Translations under genes and position numbers: made by a program
Assembly (NCBI GenBank): GCA_034440635.1
Contig: JAOTON010000385.1
Location: 310,001 to 374,000, forward strand
DNA length: 64,000 bases
DNA from: Lepas anatifera
Lineage: Eukaryota > Arthropoda > Thecostraca > Lepadidae
Reading direction: 5' to 3'
Part shown: positions 11,643-24,060 of the stretch, one piece after another
Layout: the number at the start of each line of letters is the position of its first letter
Numbering within the stretch: the stretch's first letter is position 1
The notes under the pieces: generated by a model
Told to the model about the DNA's origin: nothing
The model's database searches: none
What the model saw: only the letters and a program-made list of their open reading frames with translations

Positions 11643-13150
11643 TGCGTACTCTTGCCGGAGTGGGTCGGTAAGAGTACGCAAGAGAGTAGGCTGGAGTACG
11701 CATTGATGCCCCGCTGTGCTTTAGGCGCATAGACTATGTCGCGAAATTTTTGTCGCCAGACTGGGCGCTTGTATGATTTTATATCGTTCTGAATATACAA
11801 GATGTATGTTGCAACTTTTGATTTTCCAAATATGAATTACGGACTCTGTCTCGAGCGAAAATAAAATTTTCCTATCTCTTAACACGCGCATTGACGGGGG
11901 CGGGTACCCGCCCCCTGGGTTTTCGGAGATAGTAGAAACGGCGGCGCGTAGCGCCACGTACTTGGTATACCTTTTCCTCATCATTTTTACAACTTCTGTG
12001 AAAATTTTAAGGTTAGGTCATCTCAGGTCAGGTCACCAGTACAGGTCAAGGACCCGACCTCAAAAAAGTTTAAGATAGCATAAGTCGGAGGAAAGTGAAC
12101 TTATCCGATTGAAACTCATATCACATAATGGCCCCACCGAGTTTCTAAAATATGTTCCGGTATTTTTGATATCGATGACCTAAGGTCAGGTACGAGGCAT
12201 GACCTCTCCATTGGAAATACATGGGAAAAATGGTTTTGCGGAATAACTCAGTAACGGATGGTGATAGAGCATTTATTTTAGCTGCATTAGACTCGCCTAG
12301 GCTTTGCGGTTCTAATGATATGCATTTTATATAATTTGACCCTGACCTGACCTCGGTCAGGTCAAATCCTTGATTTGACCTAGCAAGGTCAAATTATATA
12401 TCATTCGATTCGGCTTGCTAAGAGGATTCATATAGTTCAAGTCGTTTTGCTCTATCTTTACTCGTTAGGATGTAATGGCCGAAAAACTGAATTTACATGT
12501 TATCCCTATGACGGGCATGTTTTGACCTTTCGTGACCTTAAATGTGACCTGACAAAAAATGGTTCAAATGTTTTCGATGGAGAAGTGGATGGGCAGCCTA
12601 ACGCCGTTTACCGTTTTTCGCTACCTACCGTGGTTCTCGAGATCTTAGGGGCGGGTACCCCCCCGTCATGCGAAGGTGGCTCAGACCCCCGTCAATGCGA
12701 AGGTGGCTCAGACCCCGTCAATGCGCGTGTTAAGCATGCGCACTCTTGCCCAATGGTCTACTGCGTACTGTTGCCGGACATGCTCCCTTGGGAAGGAAGT
12801 CTCCATAAACATGTTGGCAGGCATTTTAGCGTGAGCTCCGGTCCTGGAGCACACTTCTAGCTCAGCTTTCTTACTGATGACCGACCGAAATACAATATTT
12901 TTGATAATAGAAGCATGGTCTACAAGTTTACCCAGTTAAGAAATATTACTTCAGGGGTGCCCAGAAGCTTATTTTGCTCTGTACTCCCGCGGAAAGAACA
13001 GGACCACGTTGAATTTTGGTGTGCAGCCTAGGCACTGACCTTGCTTTTTTATACCAGGGTATCCACCATCCCAGTGGTTGCTAAGTAACCAAAACAGCTG
13101 CTGCGTACTCTTATCTCCTGCGTACTCTTACCCGCCTTTACCCTATACCT
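11643..13150 (+). mobile_element. Element with TGCGTACTCTTACC-type inverted ends, hosting a TTAA element
   Basis: GGTAAGAGTACGCA at 11667-11680 is the exact reverse complement of TGCGTACTCTTACC at 13119-13132. The left end also folds on itself: TGCGTACTCTTGCCG (11643-11657) pairs with CGGTAAGAGTACGCA (11666-11680). The right end carries the motif twice as a direct repeat. A second, diverged copy lies at 27432-28165. A complete TTAA element (11879-12733) is inserted inside. Edges are approximate, the class is unknown, and no coding capacity is seen. Confidence 0.55.
11879..12733 (+). mobile_element. Complete TTAA-ended non-autonomous element (reference copy)
   Basis: It begins TTAACACGCGCATTGACGGG and ends with the reverse complement of the same sequence, with TTAA at 11879-11882 and 12730-12733. 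The perfect 20-bp palindrome GGGGGCGGGTACCCGCCCCC sits at 11896-11915. On the right the block GGTGGCTCAGACCCC(C)GTCAATGCG occurs twice in tandem. The interior is full of AGGTCA/TGACCT. It is nearly the same length as, and opposite in orientation to, 1231-2074. An open frame of 137 codons at 12447-12860 runs out through the terminus and is not a transposase. piggyBac-like by TTAA and end structure, which is an inference. Confidence 0.85.
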
Positions 13151-13658
13151 ACCTAACGCATGCTCTACACCGCTTCGTTCAAATCTAAGTCACAGGCGTT
13201 AGTTTTAACAGCAGGTTAAAAGGCTCATCCAGAGCAATCTTGGGAAATATTTTTGATTCCAGAAAGGCCTTTGCTGAACACTTATGGAGTTCATTTTCAA
13301 CTAACGGTGCCGGCGGGGTAATACAACAAAACAACAAAGAACCTATGTTCATTTTGAATTCTAGAAAAATCGGAAAAATGTGCTGCAAGAAACACGAGCG
13401 TAGAAAAACCACAAAACCAACTACAACAAAACACTATCTTCGCTTCTGAGAGGTAGCTTCCCGTCCCTAAGGAGATGGAAAACTGACAAAGGGACAGCAA
13501 CTCCCTCGCTCGCGCCTGGTGACGACTCTCATGTCAGTTGGCACGGTGCTTCAAACGGTTAAGTCATCATAATGTGGTTATCATCTATGAATATAGAATA
13601 GACAGCTTTTATATCTCGCTAGTCCGAGGCGTTGCGCGTGCTCTTGGATCGAAAGTAC
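12734..13658. other. Right part of the host element, then non-coding DNA
   Basis: Bases up to about 13150 continue the host element of 11643. Bases 13150-13658 show nothing I can name. Confidence 0.35.
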
Positions 13659-13817
13659 TGGCGGATCCACTATTTAATTTCGGGTGGAAGGGAGTTAGGG
13701 GCTCGATCCTTCCCCACCATTGCCTCGGATCGGCCTTCGCCTGTTCATCAACAATAGGCACTCTGACAATTTCGGGGAGGAGGGCTTGAGCCCCTAGCCA
13801 CCTTGTATCCACCATTA
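13659..13817. mobile_element. Possible short element with TGGCGGATCCA-like ends
   Basis: CTGGCGGATCCACTA on the left and TTGTATCCACCATTA on the right are imperfect inverted repeats. The left end resembles those of the G-rich elements at 36967 and 27492. It is about 160 bp and non-coding. Confidence 0.35.
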
Positions 13818-15330
13818 ATTGTAAGCATAAATTTTAAAACATTATTTTAACTCTTCTTCCTACGAACAGCTAATTTACTCCGTGAACCAACTGTTCCGCT
13901 CGGCACCCGCGGCCCCCTTCTATTTTTCTCGGTGTTTCCCCCTCGGTGCTCGATCAGTGATGCGACATTCATATCTGACAATGCAGCCAATCCGTCAATG
14001 AGCCCCGTTCCGGCTGAAGAGCGTGCGTTTGCGTTCGGCTCCTCTGTGGAGCCGGCGATGACCCATCTGCTCTCAGCTCAGCCCGCTGCCGGTCGGTACA
14101 CAATCGGCTTACCACAGATTGCGAGGCGCGCAAACACCAACACACTGCCAGACTGAGTGCAGAGTTATCGGCTGAGCTCCATTTATCGGGGTTCATGTTT
14201 GCTGACTAATTTTCCGGGGATGTAAATTATTGGTGTCAATTGAGATGGGACATTCACCGGCATGTGAAAATCTGCACATGTGTAGACGGTTCATGAGTCC
14301 CCCCTACCAAGGGTGTCTTCAACTATAGCTCTGCGAACCAACTATGTCTCTCCAAGGTGTTGGTGAACGAATACAATGGAAGTGACAATGCTTACTTTCA
14401 TTGGAAGTACAATGGAATTAAGTATTTTACTGATACAAATAGAGCCAAATCAAATGGATCACGAGTGTTTAAACCAGAACATAGTACGATGGAGTGTGAA
14501 AGTAGAGCAACCGGTAGCAGTGATGCATGACATGTATGGGCATAGAAAAGAAGAAAAAAATAGAGGTTAAACATAGTTAGGCAAAATTATCCTCACGGTG
14601 AGGTATGCTGATTGTTTATAGAAGAAATGGTAGTTCCTGGTTGTGCTCGGTTTTGTAGCCAGCGCTGCGTGACATTGATGTCACGGCTTTGAACGAAGCT
14701 GATAAATCTACAGCTTGTAGACCGACCAATGTCGATAGTAGAACCATTATCAGTGACCTACAGCAAAACATGATTTCAGTGATTTTGCTAGCAGAAATGA
14801 GGAAATCCGACGGTACAGGTCACCTCACAGTTGTTACAGTAGGGTTCTTCCTAGTTGCATCAGGAACAACTCAGTTTAGCCAGGCTCGTCACTGTTTGCT
14901 CTGTGCGGCTGTATTTAGTCGTCAGCGCGTTGCTCGGAGTCCCGCTGAGGGCGGTCGTCAACACGGCGGGAGAGGCGGCGAATTCGGCGGGGGTCTCAGC
15001 GGGGCGCCACTTACCGCGTCAGAGCAGCCCGGGGCCGCCACCTCCGGCCCTGGCAGACGCACCTGACTACTGCTCCAGCGCCGCTGATACATGCCCCGGT
15101 AACTGAATTAAGGTCAGCTTCGTAATCATACATTTCGGATAACACGCAGTATGACGAACCATTTGAGGCCATAGACTAGATATCCCCCATGCAAAACGGT
15201 TCAGCATGCTATCTCTTCGAATGACTTCACATCATCGAACGATGACCAAGCGCCAGGGCATTTTTTAAGGAAAAGTCAGTGGGGGGGCATTTCTTGTGCT
15301 GGTCATTATAGTGTCTTCAGGGGATCCAGG
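13818..15330. other. Non-coding; GC-rich patches at 13900-14150 and 14880-15110
   Basis: No gene is recognised. The two GC-rich, CpG-containing patches look unique and may be regulatory. Their open frames on both strands show no family signature. Confidence 0.35.
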
Positions 15331-15553
15331 GGCGGACGCAGACCCGAGTTTTGGGGGGCAAACCCATGTCTCATGATCGCTCTCCTGGGGGAGGGGGGGG
15401 GTGGGAGCGAATATGTTTTGCTCGACAGACCTAGTGTAAACAAACACCTTTCTTAAAAACATTTCTCCGGACTTTGGGGGGGGCAAAAAATAGTTTGACT
15501 CGCTCCAGCGCTTTGGGGGGCCATGACCGGAATGCCCCCCCCCTGCGTCCGCC
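15331..15553. mobile_element. Short G-rich MITE with GGCGGACGCAG ends
   Basis: GGCGGACGCAG at 15331-15341 and CTGCGTCCGCC at 15543-15553 are exact inverted repeats. The interior has several runs of seven or more G. It is 223 bp and non-coding. The ends recall the TGGCGGA(T/C) ends of the elements at 36967 and 63785, so it may be a distant relative. Confidence 0.6.
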
Positions 15554-17770
15554 AATGAAAGGATCAAGGTCCCATGATGAGGAGTTTAATAAAACTTTGA
15601 CGCGTTAGTGTTAAAAATATGTTTCTCGATTTTTGTGCTATTCCATGTCTAGAGATTATAGATGCTGCCCAGGGCTGCCAGGTTTTTTTCGACGGGAAAG
15701 GTCAAACCGAGTTAGAAAAAGGACCAAAGAGGGGCAAAATTTTATTTCCACTAAAATAGCCAAGTAAACACCACAAAAGCCAGATTTGAGGCTAAAACAA
15801 CCCCTTGCCGTGGTCATAAACCCACAGAAAAAGCGACTTGTATCGCTGTTTAAAAGTAATTGTTGACAGTTTGATATTTACTTGACGCAATATTTTTAGC
15901 ACACTATCCATCTAATAAGAAGCCAGGGGTGCCCCTCCAACCCCGCGTGGCTATCAAACGATTCTATCTACATAACCATAACATTTTTTAGCATCATCAC
16001 CCCCCCCCACTTTTTGACCAACAATTTCCTGATTTCAGTCAAAATGGGAGTAAACCGGAAATTTGTACAATCAGCCGCTGCGGAAGGCATCGAGGAGCCA
16101 AATTCGAAAAGTTTTTGGTACTAACGTGCAAATTTTGCTGTCAGCATCAGGTTGAAGTTTGGCTGGCCCCCTCACTTTTTTGCCGGTGGCGACGCTTATG
16201 TATGCTACCACCACAATAATAAATAAAAAGGCTAAGTACTTCATACCACCACACCAGCAATCAGTCTTACGCACTTTGACTACACTGTGTCCCATCTAAT
16301 CCACGAACGAGCTCTAAGCACTGAAAACTGACTGCGTGAGAAATTATCATGCAATGTCACGGTACTGGCTGGGATGTGGGCTTCTGGTCGGATAGAACAG
16401 GATGTTTGATTGGTTGTAACCCAGCGTTCATCTCCAGCGTTGTGATTAGTTGATGCTGAGGCTGCTTTGCAGGGATTTCCCGTAACTACGCGCTTTGTTT
16501 CGTCGTCGCACGATGGAGTAGACAGCCACGGGCGGAATTTTTAACCAAATCTTCGTGGGTTGCCAATTTTGGACCAGAAATAGAACAAAGTTATAATCAT
16601 TGGGTGATGTTTTGTCTTATTTTGGTAAGGTGAGTCTGCATTTGGTCAATTTTAAGTCATCTGTCTATTTCACTGGGGGGGCAATTTCCGGGCACTGGGA
16701 GGGGAGCATTTCGGCCGACTGGGGGGGACAAATGGCCCCCCAGTTAACATGTTAAAAAATGGCCTGACAAGCGCAGTGCGGCGAGATCCGTGGTTTGTTT
16801 AGAACGTGCAACAGCCTTTTCCATCTCATAAAGAACCATAATAGCACCTACCAACCGCCCCTCCAGCTGTTGAAGCGCAATGGGATTCGGGCCGTCGTAC
16901 CCCAATGCGACGATGGACGTATGTGACCACACACCAGCTGCCCCCCCAGCGCTGTGACGTGGTGCCGGTGGGGGCACGTCAGTCGCTCCCCTATGATGTG
17001 ATGTGGCGTCTGTTGGACCCTGTCGTCTCCGACGCCGCGCAGTTCGCTGGAGCGTGGCGAAATTTGTCCGGGTGAACAATTGCCGACCCCACAATGGCAG
17101 TGTCACTGAGGCTGTTCGCAGGTCTCGGCGCTGACGCGCGAGGGTCGGAGCCAGGGCAGCCGTGAAGGTCGATAGAGGGAGCACCCTGAGGAGTAAAGAA
17201 AAAACACGGAAGTAGTGTTCGGCATGGGATAACATTCGTCTACCCACCGTGCTCTTTTCTTGCAACATATACTTTTCATTTGGATGCCCTTGTAGAGGAC
17301 ATAGGGTGAAGGGTTACAACATTTTCGCCGATTTGGTACTGATAAGCGTATAAAAGTCGTAAAGATTTTATTATCAACGATATGATCCTCTGAATTTGAA
17401 GACATGCGAATAGGTCCTAACGAACAAGCACGCTGACCAAGCAGATGTTGGGACTTTCTTCCTGCCTCCCCTTGGTATATTCTACTCTGCTATTTACACA
17501 ACTATCAGAGTAAGATTTAGGGCCACAGACCTCCACACGGTCAGGTGTTTAGCCACTCCAGGATGCTGCCCTAGCTGGAGTAGACGCAGAAGCCGCGGGA
17601 CTGTAGCAGTGCCCCAAACTTCGAACCCATGCCTGATTTGTTCTGTGCCGGTTTAAGCGGTGGGTAATATACTCGGCAGATGGAGTAAGTGTCCGTTGAC
17701 GTTGTGAGCCTTTGAATACAGTTAATGACTGCAGCTTCTTCTAGCATGCAGTCATTGTCAATGCAGTATG
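15554..17770. other. Non-coding; G-runs and one unexplained open frame
   Basis: Bases 15990-16200 and 16670-16745 contain C- or G-runs typical of the small G-rich elements. A 174-codon open frame on the minus strand (17268-16744) has no recognised domain and starts in ordinary AT-rich DNA. I do not call it a gene. Confidence 0.35.
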
Positions 17771-17836
17771 TTCAACACGCGCCCCGCTGGAGTCATTGCC
17801 ATTCAGCGCCAGTTAACGCCACGGGGCTAGTGTTAA
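17771..17836. mobile_element. 66-bp pair of TTAA-element ends with no body
   Basis: TTCAACACGCGCCCCGCTGG at 17771 matches the left end at 37409 (TTAACACGCGCCCCGCTGG) with one TTAA change. CCACGGGGCTAGTGTTAA at 17819-17836 is a diverged inverted copy. Only about 28 bp lie between, so this is a drastically deleted element or a minimal derivative. Confidence 0.45.
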
Positions 17837-18718
17837 CGCTAGTATTAAAATAATATCCAGGGAGAGAGATCTCCCCCACACCCTGCCTGAGCTCCTCCTA
17901 CTACTCAGGGCCCGGTTGTTGTTTACCGGGGCCCCTAGGGCAAACCCAGACCCAGGATCTGAATGCAGTCGGTCCCTTCGTGGCGACTTCGCGGCTGAAG
18001 GCAGCCGGCATCATCTCACGTGGCCGATCCTTCATCTGGTCCTTGGCTCGTCTCAGGTCTTCAGATGGCAAGAGATTCCTGCTGCCCAAAGTTACATTTG
18101 TATGGATATCTGAGCCTGATCGGGGTCTCTCCCAGAGAAGGGTCCACCACGAGCGGGGCGCCTTGCGATTACCCAGGTGTGCCGCAATCTAGGGACCCTG
18201 TTTCTGAAGTCAATGGAGTCTGTGGCCACTTGTGGCCACCGCCACTCGTACTGCATAGAACTTGGCCCACTGACATTGGGACTGTCGACAGACGGATTGA
18301 AGAAATTTCTCCCAAAATTAGTAGGGGAAATTTCCGCAAAATTAGGTCATTATGACCAGCCCAGGCCGCTTTAGATATCCATCGCATGCTTTTCATATTT
18401 TCATCGCCTGCTTCGATCCAACCGGGGGCGTGTGTAGCCAACCAGACCCCCTAAGGTGAACCACAGCCCATAAGGTGCCCGCACTGACGGGGCAAACGGG
18501 CAGAAACACAGATGACGGGTTTTCACAGTTGTTTGTTTCTTTCGCTTGCTATTGTCATATGAATAAATGGCAATGACATGCTGATGGAGGGAATCATGTC
18601 GCCATATGTTTATCCTGGTGCCAGACAGGTGCGGTTATTTACCTTACCAAAAGCTTCTTGTTACGCATAACTGCGCTTCTCCAACGAACCACTTACGTGC
18701 GTGATTAAAGAACGAGCC
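17837..18718. other. Non-coding, moderately GC-rich
   Basis: Bases 17880-18440 are GC-rich with overlapping open frames on both strands. None contains a motif I recognise. Confidence 0.35.
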
Positions 18719-19085
18719 TGTGCGTAATAATAACTCGAGCCTGCAATAAAACACACGCCAGCAGTAATAACGTGCGCCTACAATAATGACGCGCGCCTAC
18801 AATAATGACGCGCGCCTACAATAATGACGCGCACCTCCAATAATGACACGCACCTCCAATAATAACGCGCACCGAAAATGAAAACGCATGCCTGCAATAA
18901 TAACGTACGCCTGCAAAAATAGCGCACACCTGGAATAGCAACGAGCGTCGGCAATAAAAACACATGCCTGCACTGCTACAACACGCCTGTAAAGCGTGCC
19001 TGCAGCAATAACCCGTGCATTCAACAATAACGTACACCTGGAATAATAACGCGCGCCTGCATAATAGCGCACACCTGCAATGATA
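18719..19085. repeat. 19-bp minisatellite, about 18 degenerate copies
   Basis: The unit is approximately CAATAATGACGCGCGCCTA. It is nearly perfect at 18779-18840 and drifts (ACGCGCACCTC, ACGTACGCCTG, GCGCACACCTG) to both sides. Alternating purine-pyrimidine GCGCGC or GCGCAC occurs in most units. Minus-strand frames through it give Cys/Arg/Val-rich repeats that are artefacts. Confidence 0.9.
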
Positions 19086-22000
19086 AGGTTGGAGGGAAAG
19101 TTGGGGTTGATTCGTGAATTCTCATCAGCAGTGAGCAAACGATAATGATCACTGAACTACAAACAAATGATAACATTGCAGGCAATTGATTGATCCATCT
19201 AGCTGTGGCACTTGTCAGGTGATTGAGCCCACGAGTTTTCTAAGAACAAAATCCACCAAGTGCGCATTGTAGAAGGGCGCTACCATACAAGGATGACGTC
19301 AATACGTTTGAACCATGATCTCTGATGGGCCATCTAAGGCCATTTGAACAGATTTTCAGGTATTGGTAAATAATTTCACATAGCATGGTGACAAAGCTAA
19401 GTCAACCAGAGGCGTACTGGGGTGAGGGTAAAAACAGAATGAATTCCTGAGCCCTTTGTCGTCCTTTACATTTTAAAATACAACTAACTCGTTCTAGGGA
19501 CGTCACTGCCGAGGGGACCTGAGGGACCGGCCTGGGGGAACGGGTACCCTGTTTTCGGAAAATTGCCCCTCACCCCTCACCACTTTTTGTCGGAATATAT
19601 TTCTAAACTGGATTATTTTCTTCCAAATCGTTCAATAGCCAAAGTAACGGGTGAAAGTATCCCCACTGCTACTTTTGTAGGGAGCAGCCGTGTTTAACAC
19701 CGGAAGTGTTACGCAATCCTATTTGACTGACTAAATGTAGGAACAATTGGGAATATACTTTCATTCTGAAGTCTGCCTATCCCCTCTCAACGATTCGTAC
19801 TGGAACCCTACCTAAAACATATTGAACTGTGCCGTTCTTTAATCAGCGCTCCTGTGTAGCAGGCAAGGACGCCAGTAAAAAGCAGCTACACATCAACTAA
19901 GTTTTCCTATTCTTTTTGGATGCACGTGGGCATTGGACTTACTCTGGCCATAACACCTTGAGTTAATATAAAGTTTTGCCATGAAAAATATCGGCAAGTG
20001 AAATGAAATATGTGCTGAGGGAGCTAGCCAAGTTTATGATACATCGGCCCACGAATTATTGGAGCAAGGAGTAATTTCGACCCGGATCCCTTCCAATAGG
20101 GAAACAAACGATGACGACATATGGCTATTAGTGTGTTGGTAAGTCCCAAAAAAATATTTTTGCATTCAGATGAACATAGATTTATTCAATAATTTCTTGT
20201 GCGCAGAGGAATGAGAAAATGCTAGGGAAAATATATGCTACTTACATTCAATGCTGTCATTGTCACCCTGTACAAGCATAAGCTAAAACTAAATTGTACA
20301 CAGACCTAGCAAGCGCGTTAATGGGTGAATTATCAATCTGCAGAGTCACTAGCTTCACCCCAGCTAAGATATTAATTTGTAGTGTTATTCTACAACAAAG
20401 AAAACAAGATAATCACTAGTACATAAAAATACAGGCACATGTGATACGAAGACAGCAAAGCGGAATGCATTTGGATAGAATGAAATCTTGGAATGTAGTT
20501 ACATGTGTCATTTGAGCACGCAGTCCATCAGCCAGGAAAAGGTGCTCCAAAACATCCACCATGTCACCACCCGTAAAAGTACACCGCTTCCCTCCAGTTA
20601 CCGCACCGCTCAACCACGACCCCGCTCTCCCATCCCCAGAAATGTGTTTTATGTTCGCCGTCACCGGTGATTGGCCCATCTCCCCTTTCCCACCACCCCT
20701 GCGCCATCTCCCGCTCTTCAGAGATAGCCCCTGGCACCTGCTTCGCTTCCACACATCTTCGTTTATGCTCCGTTTGGCAAAATGTGGCGCTGCGGGGCGC
20801 ATTCCGTACACTTTTGCCGGTCACATTTCGCCGGCGGAGAGGTGCGAACACGGCACACGCGCACTCTCGTTAACATACCGGCGCGGCGCAGCTGCTCTCT
20901 GTTGTGGCCCGCCGCGGCGACCCCACGTCGTCGCTTCCGCCGCCGCCGGTGTCGCCGCCGACGTTCTAATCAGCGGCGATGTGGTTTTTGTCATGTTGTG
21001 ACGGTGTTTACACGGGTGGTACGCCTGTTGCGACGTCAGAAGTGGAAACGGAGCTGAAAGGCCAGGCTATGATTGGCTGTTGTAAAGGGGGGAAAAAGAA
21101 CGGAAGAGGGTCGTGCTATGATCTGATGATAACGATAGCGAAAGATGTGATACAGAAGAGTTTTCAGGGCTCTTCAGTGAGCGTATTATGCTGAATTTCA
21201 GCTAAGATTTTAAGTGCGGTGTTTCTCTTTACATGCTTACTTCTAATATGCCTATGCCTCTGGCTAAATGTGATGACTGCCTTCCAGTGGAGGTAAAACC
21301 CCGTTAGCGATAAAATTCGATAAGTAAATGAATATATAAATAGATAACGTGTTATAATATATTTGGCGAACGGATTGGAATCTGAATCCGAATAAAAACA
21401 AGCGTGATACAGCTCTTGGCAGAAGACCTGTAGCATATTGCACGCAAAAACCTACAAAGGTAAAATATTTTTGAGCTATCTTTTACCAGCATGCAAGCAA
21501 AAAAACTCCGTAAAAATAGTATGTAGGTTTTAATTCGCCTAGGCTTTTTATGCGGCAGAGGCAGATGGTGTTAAGTGTCTTCATGAATATTTTACACATG
21601 TACATTTTTACCTAGGCTGCTGTTTTTGTAAAACAGAAAAAAATACGTAAGTATATATTCAACTTAGGTGTTTTTATGTTTGCTTTTACTGAAGTAGTTT
21701 TTTAGCAATCTACCAATTATCACTAATTTCAACTGGTACCTAGTTCCGCCCGGTGGGGTAAGGGCCCTGCTAGACGAAGTATTCACGGCGCCACAATGTA
21801 ACGAGTGATGCTTGTTTGAAAAAAACCAAGTTCAGTCTAATGATTTGGGGGACTCTCTCCTGATATGCGAGTTAGCGGGACACGTCCCCCACCGCTTTCG
21901 ACGTCTATGGTTTATCAGCTGCTAGGCTTCAAAGGCAATCGGATGCACCCTTGTAGTTAAATCTACCGATTATCACTCTTGCGTTTCCAGGCGTAAATTT

Positions 22001-23479
22001 CCCCTGTTTTTGAGCATGTTTCAACACAGTATTAGCACAAAATGGCCAACTTCCGTTTATTTTGGGCTTACGGTCCTTTCAGCAGACGTTTGAATAGCGC
22101 GTAAGTGCGGGAAGGTTTTATGGTGGCGGAGGTTGAGTGTCTGAAACAATTTTCATTTGAAATTGTTCACGTATATTTGCATTACAGGCCGTGCTTAAAG
22201 AATACACACAGCCCTAAAATGGCATCATCCAACTGACAAGGAAAAGGTGTGACCGCTGCGGGAGGGTAAAGCAGAGCAGGCAACAATTCACTACTAACGC
22301 TTCTGTAATCTAGTAATTCACAGAACCATTTCCAGATCATTTGCGCTTTTTATGAGGGCATGTCCACTGAAATCGATAAAGAAGAGGTACGGGGAAGAAA
22401 CGGATGGCGAGTGAAGAGTGAAGAGAACAGTTCTATAAATATCCAAGTAACAACAAATAAGTTTTGATAACCAAGCGACACCAGGACATTTCGCTATCAA
22501 GTAATTGGAGCAGATGCACTATGCCGTTGTAGCTTTAAGGAAAGTTCATTATTTGGTCTGTTTTCGGCAGCTGCCCTGGTAGACGTTCCGGCCTATCAGC
22601 CGCGTTGCATGGACATGATGTATGTCTCAGTCGGACCGTTTGCCGGGCTCGTGCTGTTGCACCGACCAATTGTGATCATAAGTGGCGAATTACGGTCGTC
22701 GGAAATTACGATAATTACATCATTCCAAGATATAATGACGCACCTTGCCAGACCTAATGCCCCTTCTGGTTAACAACTACTGCTGTAACTATTGTTGAAC
22801 TTTAAAACGTCGGTTAGCTGGAGTCTAGGCCAATTTACGCAATTGCAAACGGTCTGCCAATTATTCAGTAAGTTTTCCGCATTCTTTTTGGTTCAAAATA
22901 TAAAAACTAGTTTTGGAGATATTCAAGTCTCTGAAAAATTACTAACTGTGGCTATAGCTCAGACACCCCGACGTTGTAACTACAGTCATCAGCTGCATTA
23001 TGTTTTATTTGGCACTGTAGCTGCGACTGTAGTATCAGCAGGGGTCAAATCCGGTCATCTCCCTCTCCTTGAGCGACATAATTCTACAAACCTTAGGTCG
23101 ATTTTGACCGATTTCCTTCCCAAACTCGTATGCTTTTTGCGATTCTATATAGAGTCCCCGCCACCCTCTCCCCGCCTCTAAAAGTTTGGTTTAAATCCGC
23201 ACTGAAATACTTTACATATTTCAACAAGTTGAGCATGGGCTGAGTAGTGGCATGTGCGCATTTTGTCTCGGGTCGTTCATGTTTCGAAAGGTAGTATTGA
23301 CGGTCATGTCCTAAGTTAGATTCATCTAAGTTGACCTTACCCTCAATTATTTTCAGGATTTCTATTTTAGGTATACAATTTTTGTTTCTAAGCACTTAGG
23401 TATATTGCACTAATTGGGCTCCAACAAAGTAAAACAAAACAGCTTCTGTATTACTTTCTTGTAGAGCTTGACTTTTCCT
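19086..23479. other. Non-coding; GC-rich island at 20560-21060
   Basis: Largely unique AT-rich DNA. A CRE palindrome TGACGTCA lies at 19294-19301. Bases 20560-21060 form a GC/CpG-rich island with frames open on both strands but no recognisable protein. I see no RNA gene and no clear transposon. Confidence 0.4.
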
Positions 23480-24060
23480 CGCTTTCACTGTGATGATTTC
23501 CCCGAGGACTCGCATTGCTCCCGTCCGCTCCTCCCTGGGCCCTGTGTCGATCCGTTCGCCCCGGCCGAGTTCAGCGTGGGAGAGCGGCGCCGGCAGCGAC
23601 GGCGGCACCTCTGATTTGATCATTCCGCCACCACCGCCGCCGGCCGCCGCCGCCGCCGCGCTGCCTTTGCCAGCCATTAGTTGTCGGGGAAGTGATCTTC
23701 TCAGAGGCGTCCGGGTCGTCACATCTATCGCAGTTATGTGCCGAATACCAACACGGTTGCGGCGGCGCCGCTGTGTTCATGCGGCGCACCATTTCTCATC
23801 TCAGCGGCGGCGGCGGCGGCGGTGGCGGGGTCTGAGGCGGCGGCGGCGTCGCATGCCGCGCGAGGCGGCGCCGCGCCGTGATGGCGCTGGTGGAATTGGC
23901 CTCAGTGTTGTTTACAAACCTCATTAACCTGGCCATTGTTGGCCTGTCACGAGCCGAGGCGTGCGCGGCTGTTACGTAGACAGCGAACGCCGTTCTGGCC
24001 AACAGGTGGGCTCTGTGGGGAGAGAGGGCGCCACAAACGCGCCGACGCACCCGCGACTCC
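23480..24060. promoter_or_regulatory. CpG-rich island with GCC/CGG repeats, possible cis-regulatory element
   Basis: About 580 bp of very high GC, with runs of GCC (23630-23660) and CGG (about 23803-23850). Its 3' part contains TTGTTTACAAAC near 23909, which fits a forkhead-type site, and CCATTGTTGG, which fits a Sox site. These are motif matches only. It lies about 5 kb upstream of the Sp8/9 exon, so it could be a promoter or enhancer. Open frames on both strands (up to 145 codons) come from the GC bias and show no domain. Confidence 0.3.

Noticed and set aside
12447..12860. 137-codon frame inside the TTAA element as a transposase
   Set aside because: Shows no DDD/E motif or transposase similarity and runs through the terminal repeat into flanking DNA.
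16744..17268. 174-codon minus-strand frame as a gene
   Set aside because: No recognisable domain and no splice or start context; probably chance in GC-rich DNA.
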